In this document: positions 1 through 5,552 of the stretch, piece by piece
How the letters are laid out: the number at the start of each line of letters is the position of its first letter
How positions within the stretch are numbered: the first letter of the stretch is position 1
Assembly (NCBI GenBank): GCA_003155705.1
Contig: PMEC01000053.1
Span: 7,428-12,979 of the forward strand
DNA: 5,552 bases
Direction: 5' to 3'
Origin: Bacteroidales bacterium
GTDB taxonomy: Bacteria > Bacteroidota > Bacteroidia > Bacteroidales > VadinHA17
The notes under the pieces: generated by a model
What the model saw: the letters and a program-made list of their open reading frames with translations, nothing else
Database searches by the model: none
What the model was told of the DNA's origin: nothing
Made by a program: the position numbers and the translations under genes

Positions 1-678
1 AGCCAGATGGTATTCTGTTCCGTGGGAAATATCTCAGATGAAAAAATTTTAAAACTATTTAAAAGATACTTCTCGGAAATTCCAATAAGGAACATTCTAC
101 CCAAAAAATTGAAATCATGGAGTTATGAACCATCATCTGTCACCAAAAAAATGAATACTTTTCAGAATCATTGCATTATCGGAAATGTGGCCTATGATCT
201 AAAGGATAAAAGAAGGATGGGTATGTTCTTGCTTAACAACATATTAGGAGGGCAGGGACTTAATTCACGTCTTAATCTTTCATTAAGAGAAAAGAATGGC
301 TTTGCCTATAATGTCGAATCGAGCTACAATCCTTATTGTGATACCGGAGTTTTCTCGATTTATTTTGGCACCGACAGCCATAATCTCGATAAAAGCATTA
401 AAATTGCTGAATCGGAGCTTATTAAACTGCGCTCGGTAAAGCTTGGAACCATTCAGCTCAGTAAAGCTAAAAATCAGATAAAAGGCTATCTTGCAAGAGG
501 TTATGAAAACCACGAAAGCCTGATGTTAAGTCTGGGCAAAAGCCTTCTTGTATTTAATAAGATAGATAGTATTGAGGAGGTATGCGAAAAAATAGATAAT
601 GTGACCTCTTCAGAAATTCTTGAGACAGCAAATGAGGTTTTTGACATATCAAAATTGTCTACTCTTATTTATAAATAG
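1..678 (+). CDS. M16 family (insulinase/MPP-like) zinc peptidase, C-terminal part; 5' end outside window
   Basis: The reading frame is open from the first base and ends at a TAG at 676-678. The gene therefore begins upstream, and the ATG at 7 is probably internal. About 225 residues are visible. They start with the strand typical of the end of an M16 N-terminal domain (VFCSVGNIS, then a KYF/RYF-SEIP-like stretch). An M16 C-terminal domain follows, with the pattern LNNILGGQGLNSRL then LREKNGFAYNVESSY. The Arg (codon 286-288) and Tyr (codon 307-309) of this pattern match the conserved Arg/Tyr pair that M16 enzymes use to hold substrate. The zinc-binding HxxEH lies in the missing part, so activity cannot be judged here. 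Single-unit M16 proteins are usually about 400-430 residues, so roughly half is seen. No signal peptide can be assessed. The stop is 2 bp before the methyltransferase start, implying co-transcription. The family call is firm; substrate and cellular location are unknown. Confidence 0.9.
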   Translation, partial: SQMVFCSVGNISDEKILKLFKRYFSEIPIRNILPKKLKSWSYEPSSVTKKMNTFQNHCIIGNVAYDLKDKRRMGMFLLNNILGGQGLNSRLNLSLREKNGFAYNVESSYNPYCDTGVFSIYFGTDSHNLDKSIKIAESELIKLRSVKLGTIQLSKAKNQIKGYLARGYENHESLMLSLGKSLLVFNKIDSIEEVCEKIDNVTSSEILETANEVFDISKLSTLIYK

Positions 679-680
679 AG

Positions 681-1310
681 ATGGAACGAAACCTGGAGAC
701 ATATATTCTTGAAAACAGTACTCCGGAAGATCCTGTTCTTGAAGAGCTCTACAGGCAGACACATTTAAGGTTTGTCAATCCAAATATGGTTTCAGGACAC
801 ATTCAGGGAAGACTTCTTGAAATGATTTCGAAAATGATACATCCTGAAAATATCCTTGAAATCGGAACTTTTACCGGCTATTCTGCCATATGCCTGTCTA
901 AGGGACTAAGACATGGAGGCAGACTGCTGACCATCGAAATAAATGACGAATTTGCTGAATTTGCCCGCTCCTATTTCTGCAGAGCAGGCGTTGAATCAAA
1001 AATAACACAACTGACAGGCGATGCTCTGGAAATAATACCTGGCCTTGATCAAACGTTCGACCTCGTTTTCATCGACGGGGACAAGCGGGAATATTTCGAA
1101 TATTTTAAACAAATATTCGAAAAAGTAAAACAGGGCGGATTCATACTGGTGGATAATGTATTCTGGGGCGGTAAAGTAATTGAGAAGAATACCGGAGATC
1201 CTCAGGCCAGGGGGATAATTGAATTCAATGAATCAGTTATCAAAGACAACCGCGTTGAAAATATTATTCTTCCCATAAGAGACGGATTAATGTTGATCAG
1301 AAAGAAATAA
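681..1310 (+). CDS. Class I SAM-dependent O-methyltransferase, COMT-like (COG4122 type)
   Basis: This 209-residue protein transfers a methyl group from S-adenosylmethionine to a hydroxyl on an unidentified substrate. Visible motifs are motif I ILEIGTFTGYSA (residues 58-69, SAM-binding glycine loop), the acidic end of strand 2 in TIEIND (Glu86), GDA at 113-115, FIDGDK at 130-135 and FILVDN at 154-159. Asp132, Asp158 and Asn159 match the three metal ligands of catechol O-methyltransferase, and Lys135 matches its catalytic lysine, so a Mg2+-dependent enzyme is likely. The C-terminal PIRDGLMLIRKK is typical of the family. Length is normal for the bacterial group, which includes B. subtilis TrmR (YrrM), a wobble-uridine tRNA methyltransferase. 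That function is a possibility here, not shown. There is no signal peptide, so it is cytoplasmic. The start follows the upstream stop by 2 bp with no Shine-Dalgarno, as usual in this phylum. Confidence 0.93.
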   Translation: MERNLETYILENSTPEDPVLEELYRQTHLRFVNPNMVSGHIQGRLLEMISKMIHPENILEIGTFTGYSAICLSKGLRHGGRLLTIEINDEFAEFARSYFCRAGVESKITQLTGDALEIIPGLDQTFDLVFIDGDKREYFEYFKQIFEKVKQGGFILVDNVFWGGKVIEKNTGDPQARGIIEFNESVIKDNRVENIILPIRDGLMLIRKK

Positions 1311-1356
1311 TATTCAATATGGTACAGTTTTTGTGCAGTAAGAATAAACTTATAAT

Positions 1357-1977
1357 ATGAAAAAGTTAATCTTCTCTTCTCTGCTTCTATTCATAATAAT
1401 AGCTGTTAAGGCTCAGGTTAATAATACAAATGTTCTGCAGGATCTGGAAAAAAATCAACCCCAAAAACAAGATCAGCAGGTTACTGCCACTCTGAAATCT
1501 GCAAGCCGCCTTTTTCACGATAAAGAGGATCTTACTTCTGTCATTCTGATCATCCCTTACGACTCTGTAGTGGACGTTCTGGATAGCGACAGCACTTATC
1601 TGAAAGTGGTGTTTGAAGATAATGAGGGTTACATTTATAAAAAGGATGCCGTTATAAATAGCACCCCTGTTATTTTGGCTCCTACTAATAGTCAGGAAAC
1701 CCGGAATCAGGTCGAACAAACCGCTGAGCAAAAGCAGGAAAGCAGATTTACATACCTTGAGAACAAATATGGGACAAATATGGCTGCCCGGCTTGCCTCT
1801 GGTAAGATCTGGAAAGGCATGTCTGCCGAAATGGTAAGAGACAGCTGGGGAAAACCTCTGAAAATAAACCGGGAAATTGGGATTATTATAAAAGAAGAAT
1901 GGATTTTTAAAAATACATGGCTCTATTTAGAAAATAATACGCTGGTTGACTGGGGACCTATTCCAGTAAAAAAATAG
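1357..1977 (+). CDS. Secreted protein with SH3-like segment and C-terminal BamE/SmpA-like segment
   Basis: This 206-residue protein opens with KK, a hydrophobic core at residues 4-17 and a likely signal peptidase I site after Ala19 (VKA before Gln20), which supports the ATG at 1357. It is not a lipoprotein, having no Cys at the cleavage site. Residues about 42-102 resemble a bacterial SH3 domain: beta-rich, with VVDVLDSDSTYLKVVFEDNEG followed by YIYKKDAV. A polar, Gln/Glu-rich linker covers about 110-130. Residues about 150-199 carry IWKGMSAEMVRDSWGKP, then EEWIF and WLYLENNTLVDWG. This pattern (GMS..MV...WG.P, then a Trp/Tyr strand) resembles the BamE/SmpA fold. The protein probably acts in the periplasm or at the envelope, perhaps binding peptidoglycan or protein partners; that role is inferred from the domains. 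It lies 46 bp after the methyltransferase with no convincing promoter between them, so read-through is likely. Its stop codon lies within the tRNA-Gly terminator on the other strand. Confidence 0.85.
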   Translation: MKKLIFSSLLLFIIIAVKAQVNNTNVLQDLEKNQPQKQDQQVTATLKSASRLFHDKEDLTSVILIIPYDSVVDVLDSDSTYLKVVFEDNEGYIYKKDAVINSTPVILAPTNSQETRNQVEQTAEQKQESRFTYLENKYGTNMAARLASGKIWKGMSAEMVRDSWGKPLKINREIGIIIKEEWIFKNTWLYLENNTLVDWGPIPVKK

Positions 1978-2003
1978 AAGGAAATACCAAAGCATCTCCC
2001 TCT
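1968..2003 (-). terminator. Intrinsic terminator of the tRNA-Gly unit, overlapping the end of the upstream CDS
   Basis: Read on the minus strand, 2003-1993 pairs with 1986-1976 as an 11-bp stem with three G-U wobbles and the six-base loop CUUUGG. It is followed by A and seven U (1974-1968). It begins 7 nt after the tRNA 3' end. On the + strand the wobbles become A-C mismatches, so the signal is directional. The U-tract and the 3' side of the stem lie on the last codons and TAG (1975-1977) of the convergent gene. The wobble pairs make the stem weaker than a GC-rich terminator. Confidence 0.55.
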
Positions 2004-2010
2004 TTATCTG

Positions 2011-2083
<73 letters not shown>

Positions 2084-2094
2084 ATTGTCACGGG

Positions 2095-2124
2095 CAAAAG
2101 TAAGAATTTTTTTTTATTTGCAAA
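2095..2124 (-). promoter_or_regulatory. Bacteroidota-type promoter for tRNA-Gly
   Basis: On the minus strand TACTTTTG (2102-2095) matches the Bacteroidota -7 element TAnnTTTG at every fixed position. TTTG at 2124-2121 matches the -33 element, with 18 bp between them. Transcription would begin around 2088-2090, only a few bases before the tRNA 5' end at 2083. The element types are established for Bacteroides; their use here is inferred from position and match. Confidence 0.65.
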
Positions 2125-2285
2125 ATCCGGCCGGTAAAATGCAGCGTTATGCTTCATTGAAAACAGTTTGCCGGATCACAAGAACTTATAAACTGAAGGA
2201 CAAATGATATTTTACTAGTACAGTTGACTATTAATCTGCTGTTAAATGATGCTATATCTGTATTATATTCCGTGTTTTTTTTAAC

Positions 2286-2306
2286 TTTCGAAAATATTTA
2301 TCGAAA
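2286..2306. promoter_or_regulatory. Near-perfect 21-bp palindrome upstream of the M16 lipoprotein gene, possible operator
   Basis: TTTCGA at 2286-2291 and TCGAAA at 2301-2306 form 6-bp inverted arms. The inner bases extend the symmetry to 8 of 10 pairs around position 2296. It ends 39 bp before the ATG at 2346. Its left arm overlaps TAACTTTC (2282-2289), a one-mismatch form of the TAnnTTTG -7 element, though no good -33 element sits at the usual distance. A binding site for a dimeric regulator is one reading. AT-rich chance symmetry is another. The rest of 2125-2345 shows only a CCGGCCGG palindrome (2127-2134) and AT-rich sequence. Confidence 0.3.
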
Positions 2307-2345
2307 TGATTAACAAGAACTGAATTAACATTTAATCTTTTTACT

Positions 2346-5159
2346 ATGAAACAATCTATTTTACTGATTATGGCCTTATTGATCGTCACCCTGTTTTCAT
2401 GCAAGACCCAGAATAAGGAAACAGAAATCACAATTCCTGTTGAGAAATACTCTTTACCGAACGGGCTTACTGTTATTCTTAACGAGGACCATTCCGATCC
2501 TATTGCCACTGTAGCAATTTATTATCATGTTGGCTCGAGTCGTGAGGTGGAAGGTAAGACCGGTTACGCCCATCTTTTTGAACACATGATGTTTCAGCAG
2601 TCTGAAAATCTTGGCAGAGGCCAGTTTGTCAATAATGTAAGTAATGCAGGTGGTAATTTCAACGGCAGCACAGGTCCGGATGTGACTAACTATTTTGAAG
2701 TATTACCCAAAAATGCAATTGAGATGGCTTTATGGATGGAATCCGACAGAATGGGATTCCTGGAAAATACTGTCACAAAATTTAATCTTGCAAATCAGAT
2801 AAACGTTGTTCAGAATGAAAAGCGGCAAAGTGTCGATAATGCTCCATATGGATTTAACGATTTCCTTATTCTTAAGAATTTATATCCTAAAGGACATCCA
2901 TACAGCTGGGATGTAATTGGTGATATGAAGGATCTGACAAATGCATCTATTGATGATGTAAAGAGCTTCCATAAAAAATTCTATTCACCGTCCAATGCAT
3001 TTCTGGTAATATCCGGAGATATTGACAAAGAACAAATCAAAGCACTGGTCGAAAAGTATTTTGGTGAAATTCCTGCTGGCGAGAAGATTGAAAAAAGAGC
3101 TCCTTTGCCTGTTTCAATAGCCTCAACAATAAAACTATATCACGAAGATAATTTTGCTAAAGCTCCTCAGCTCACAATGGTTTTCCCTACGGTTGAGCAA
3201 TTCTCAAAAGAATCTTATGCTCTTGATTTCCTTGGCGATCTCCTGGCTAACAGCAAAAAGGCTCCATTATATAATATCCTTGTAAAAGATAAAAAGCTTA
3301 CATCACGGGTTTTTGCAAGAAATAGTTCGCAGGAGCTCACCGGTACTTTCCGGATATCAGTTACTGCAAATCCCGGAGTCAATCTTACTGATGTTGAAAA
3401 AGCAATATTTGAAGGTTTCGCCAAATTTGAGAAAGATGGGTTCACTGAAGAAGATTTGACCAGGATCAAAGCCGGATATGAAACAAGTTCTTACAACAGA
3501 TTATCAAGCGTTCAGGGGAAAGCATTTGCTCTCGCTCAATATACTCTCTTTACAGGGGATCCTGAATTTTATAAAAAAGATCTGGCTTCCATTAAGTCTG
3601 TTACGATGGCTGATGTCAAAGCAGTATATGACAAATTTATTAAAGGAAAGAATTTCGTTGAGACAAGTTTTGTTCCAAAAGGTCAGGCAGATCTTGTAAG
3701 TGTGGGATCGGTCAATGGAGGTGTAGTTGAGGAGGATATTACAAATGCTTTTGAAGCCAAAGCTGACGCAAATGCCAAAGAAGTAATTATTAAAACTCCG
3801 ACTAAAATAGACAGAACAGTTATGCCGGCTATTGGGCCTGACCCTGAAATTAAGCTTCCCGTAGTTTGGTCCTCATCTCTTGGCGGTGGACTTAAGATTT
3901 TTGGCATTACACAGAATGAAATGCCTTTAGTTCAGTATTCTCTTGTCATTGACGGAGGACATCAGCTTGACAGGATTGATAAAGCCGGAGTTGCTAATCT
4001 TGTTGCGACGATGATGAATGAGGGAACAAAAAACAAGACCCCTGAACAACTGGAGGATGCTATTGGTTTGCTTGGAGCTACAATCAGAATTACAGCCGGT
4101 AACGAAAACATTACAATAAATGTTACAACCTTAGCTCGTAACCTTGAAAAAACAATTTCTTTGGTTGAAGAGATGCTTCTGGAACCAAGATGGGATGAAG
4201 AACAGTTTGCACTTGCAAAAAGCCGGATCATAAATGCAATTAAACGGAATGCTGCAAGCCCTGATTACCTTTCCTCAAATACTTTGAATAAACTGATATT
4301 CGGTAATAATATCCTTGCAGTTGAAGTCTCCGGAACAGAAAGTTCTGTACCGGCTATAACCATTGATGACCTTAAAGATTATTGGGCCAAATATTTCTCT
4401 TCATCAATTTCGAAATTGCTGGTTGCCGGTGATGTTGATCAGGCCAAAATTGAAGCTGCACTTGCGGATCTGAATAAGAAATGGACTGCCAAAGAAGTTA
4501 TTATCCCTGAAATTAAAGTTCCTGATCCTCCGGCAAAATCACAAATATATTTTGTTGATGTTCCTGGTGCCAAGCAATCGGTTATTTCAATCGGTTGTCC
4601 TTCTTTATCACGGACAAATCCCGATTTTTATCCTGCTGTCGTGGCTAATTATAAGTTGGGAGCGCGTGAGGCATCAATATCAGGTCTCTGGATGCAGATT
4701 ATCAGAGAGCAAAAAGGATATACTTATGGTGCTTATTCCTCTTTTTCAGGCTTTAAAAACTATGGATATTTCTCAGCATCCTCAAGGGTTCGGACAAATT
4801 CGACTGCGGAATCGGTCGAAATTTTCAAAACTGAAATGGAAAAGTACAGTAAGATTATGCCCCAGGAATACATTGATGTTACAAAGGCTGGCTTAATGAA
4901 AAGTAATGCCCGACGTTTTGAGACTCTGAGCAATCTTATTGGAATGCTAAATACCATGTCATCTTATAATCTGCCTCCCGACTACGTAAAAAAAGAAGAG
5001 AATTATCTGAAGGAACTTACGGTTGCAAAACAGCTGGAAGTTGCCAAAAAATATATTGATCCTTCAAGGATGTATTATGTTGTTGTTGGCGATGCCAAGA
5101 CACAATTGAAGCCTCTTGAGAAGGTAGGATTAGGAAAACCTATACTGGTTAAAGATTGA
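2346..5159 (+). CDS. Tandem two-unit M16 zinc metallopeptidase lipoprotein
   Basis: This 937-residue protein is a probable periplasmic, membrane-anchored peptidase. Residues 1-18 form a lipoprotein signal with lipobox LFSC, so Cys19 would be lipidated. This supports the ATG at 2346, since starting at Met9 would spoil the signal. The first M16 unit (about 33-440) has the inverted zinc motif HLFEH (His76, Glu79, His80) and the third ligand Glu158 in VVQNEKRQ, 77 residues after His80, the usual spacing. A linker of about 450-500 joins the second unit (about 505-915). There the motif position reads NLVAT (residues 551-555), so both histidines and the catalytic Glu are lost. The second unit keeps the substrate-side pattern IREQKGYTYGAYSS with Arg787 and Tyr792/Tyr794. 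One active and one inactive half in a single chain is the known plan of long M16 enzymes, which enclose peptides in a chamber. The gene stands alone, with a tRNA gene on each side and a strong terminator behind it. The exact substrate is unknown. Confidence 0.94.
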   Translation: MKQSILLIMALLIVTLFSCKTQNKETEITIPVEKYSLPNGLTVILNEDHSDPIATVAIYYHVGSSREVEGKTGYAHLFEHMMFQQSENLGRGQFVNNVSNAGGNFNGSTGPDVTNYFEVLPKNAIEMALWMESDRMGFLENTVTKFNLANQINVVQNEKRQSVDNAPYGFNDFLILKNLYPKGHPYSWDVIGDMKDLTNASIDDVKSFHKKFYSPSNAFLVISGDIDKEQIKALVEKYFGEIPAGEKIEKRAPLPVSIASTIKLYHEDNFAKAPQLTMVFPTVEQFSKESYALDFLGDLLANSKKAPLYNILVKDKKLTSRVFARNSSQELTGTFRISVTANPGVNLTDVEKAIFEGFAKFEKDGFTEEDLTRIKAGYETSSYNRLSSVQGKAFALAQYTLFTGDPEFYKKDLASIKSVTMADVKAVYDKFIKGKNFVETSFVPKGQADLVSVGSVNGGVVEEDITNAFEAKADANAKEVIIKTPTKIDRTVMPAIGPDPEIKLPVVWSSSLGGGLKIFGITQNEMPLVQYSLVIDGGHQLDRIDKAGVANLVATMMNEGTKNKTPEQLEDAIGLLGATIRITAGNENITINVTTLARNLEKTISLVEEMLLEPRWDEEQFALAKSRIINAIKRNAASPDYLSSNTLNKLIFGNNILAVEVSGTESSVPAITIDDLKDYWAKYFSSSISKLLVAGDVDQAKIEAALADLNKKWTAKEVIIPEIKVPDPPAKSQIYFVDVPGAKQSVISIGCPSLSRTNPDFYPAVVANYKLGAREASISGLWMQIIREQKGYTYGAYSSFSGFKNYGYFSASSRVRTNSTAESVEIFKTEMEKYSKIMPQEYIDVTKAGLMKSNARRFETLSNLIGMLNTMSSYNLPPDYVKKEENYLKELTVAKQLEVAKKYIDPSRMYYVVVGDAKTQLKPLEKVGLGKPILVKD

Positions 5160-5164
5160 CTATT

Positions 5165-5235
5165 CTCTGTGAAGCTCTGTGAAATAAAAACTTACACAAA
5201 GAGGCACTGCAGAGAAGACACGGAGCACTTCAGAG
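5165..5235. repeat. Degenerate CTCTGTG / CACAGAG-type intergenic repeat
   Basis: CTCTGTGAA occurs at 5165-5173 and again at 5175-5183, offset by 10 bp. The second half carries four decayed copies in the opposite orientation: CACAAAGAG (5195-5203), CACTGCAGAG (5205-5214), CACGGAG (5219-5225) and CACTTCAGAG (5226-5235). The whole is a loose inverted arrangement between the lipoprotein stop and its terminator. From memory, CTCTGTG/CACAGAG repeats are common between genes in many Bacteroidota and other environmental genomes. I could not check that here. No open reading frame or transposon end is visible. Confidence 0.5.
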
Positions 5236-5239
5236 TTTT

Positions 5240-5283
5240 AATCCTTAATCATTTCGTTCACCGTTTTGATTAAGGATTTTTTA
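5240..5283 (+). terminator. Intrinsic terminator of the M16 lipoprotein gene
   Basis: A perfect 12-bp stem pairs 5240-5251 (AATCCTTAATCA) with 5267-5278 (TGATTAAGGATT) around a 15-base loop. It runs directly into a T-tract at 5277-5282. It lies 80 bp after the stop of the peptidase gene. The stem is AT-rich but long and perfect, and its orientation fits the end of that transcript. The 3' arm shares bases with the promoter of the following tRNA gene. Confidence 0.8.
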
Positions 5284-5294
5284 TTATAAATTTG
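5266..5294 (+). promoter_or_regulatory. Bacteroidota-type promoter for tRNA-Leu
   Basis: TAAATTTG at 5287-5294 matches TAnnTTTG fully and is followed by CA, a frequent continuation. TTG at 5266-5268 (within TTTTG) serves as the -33 element. The spacer is 18 bp, the same as at the tRNA-Gly promoter. Transcription would start near 5300, leaving a leader of about 70 nt before the tRNA. The leader contains an imperfect 8-bp tandem repeat (ACTGCAAG then ACTGCAGG, 5328-5343). The -33 element lies in the loop and stem of the preceding terminator. Confidence 0.65.
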
Positions 5295-5368
5295 CACTTC
5301 CCATTTCTTCATTATTGGGTGCTTCAAACTGCAAGACTGCAGGACAACCAGACCCAAAGACATTTTTT

Positions 5369-5452
5369 GCCCGGATGGTGGAATGGTAGACACGCAGGAC
5401 TTAAAATCCTGTGACCATTGCGGTTGTGCGGGTTCAAGTCCCGCTCCGGGTA
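5369..5452 (+). tRNA. tRNA-Leu, anticodon UAA
   Basis: This 84-nt class II tRNA has the acceptor stem GCCCGGA (5369-5375) with TCCGGGT (5445-5451), a G-U first pair and discriminator A at 5452. The anticodon stem CAGGA/TCCTG holds the loop CTTAAAA, giving anticodon TAA (5402-5404). A long variable arm at 5412-5427 forms a short ACC/GGT stem, as expected for leucine tRNA. The T arm is GCGGG-TTCAAGT-CCCGC. It reads UUA and UUG. The CCA end is not encoded (CTC follows). Confidence 0.97.
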
Positions 5453-5462
5453 CTCCAGAGGC

Positions 5463-5496
5463 ACAAGAGGTCAGAATCGACCTCTTGTCTCATTTT
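5463..5496 (+). terminator. Intrinsic terminator of the tRNA-Leu unit
   Basis: ACAAGAGGTC (5463-5472) and GACCTCTTGT (5479-5488) form a perfect 10-bp stem with a six-base loop, 10 nt after the tRNA 3' end. The tail CTCATTTT has only a short T-run, so the stem is clear but the release tract is modest. No T-run follows in the reverse direction. Nothing supportable is seen from 5497 to the window end. Confidence 0.7.
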
Positions 5497-5552
5497 ATGA
5501 AATCCTGAATTTCTCACTAATTGATAGGATAAGAGGCATCGGAAATTTGAAG

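Noticed and set aside
7..9. ATG at 7 as the true start of the first M16 gene
   Set aside because: The frame is open upstream and the visible part begins in the middle of an M16 domain without the HxxEH region.
1321..1340. Possible promoter TACAGTTTTTG before the SH3/BamE-like gene
   Set aside because: The TA and TTTG parts are too far apart for TAnnTTTG, and no -33 element fits; read-through from the upstream genes is simpler.
2107..2115. Run of nine T on the + strand after the tRNA-Gly gene, as a terminator for the upstream protein operon
   Set aside because: No dedicated hairpin precedes it apart from the antisense tRNA sequence, so a terminator is not supported.
3683..3907. Minus-strand open frames inside the M16 lipoprotein gene
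   Set aside because: They are antisense to a gene with clear family motifs throughout and show no recognisable protein features.
4552..4896. 114-codon + strand frame overlapping the lipoprotein gene in another frame
   Set aside because: It lies wholly within the conserved second M16 unit, has an unconvincing composition, and has no start context of its own.
5517..5552. Minus-strand frame ending at a TAG (5519-5517), possibly the tail of a gene beyond the window
   Set aside because: Only 11 residues are visible, far too few to support a gene.

Overview
The window looks like chromosome of a member of the Bacteroidota (Bacteroidales-like or a relative). The support is indirect: AT-rich DNA, starts without Shine-Dalgarno sequences, two tRNA promoters of the Bacteroidota type (TAnnTTTG with an upstream TTG/TTTG), and a long M16 peptidase lipoprotein of a kind common in that phylum. 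I cannot name a genus. All genes read as housekeeping or envelope functions. I see no phage, insertion sequence, CRISPR array or defence system.

Layout. Positions 1-1977 hold three genes on the + strand. The first is the C-terminal part of a single-unit M16 (insulinase/MPP-like) peptidase cut by the window edge. Two bases later comes a COMT-like class I O-methyltransferase. After a 46-bp gap comes a small secreted protein with an SH3-like segment and a C-terminal BamE/SmpA-like segment. The first two genes are almost certainly co-transcribed; the third may be.

Positions 1968-2124 form a compact minus-strand unit for tRNA-Gly(GCC), with its own promoter and a terminator whose hairpin and U-tract run into the end of the third gene. 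Positions 2125-2345 are non-coding and hold a near-perfect 21-bp palindrome ahead of the next gene. Positions 2346-5159 encode a 937-residue lipoprotein made of two fused M16 units. The first has an intact zinc site and the second has lost it.

Positions 5160-5368 hold a degenerate CTCTGTG/CACAGAG-type intergenic repeat, a strong intrinsic terminator, and a promoter that begins inside that terminator. The promoter serves tRNA-Leu(UAA), which is followed by its own terminator hairpin. The last ~55 bases show no feature I can support.

How the parts relate. The two M16 proteins probably degrade or process peptides, one as a single unit that would form pairs and one as a membrane-anchored fused pair. 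The methyltransferase is translated right after the first peptidase but has no obvious functional tie to it. The tRNA genes are independent units between protein operons. I did not find a clearly new biological system; the most useful leads are the two-domain secreted protein, the repeat remnant, the palindrome, and the overlapping termination and promoter signals.
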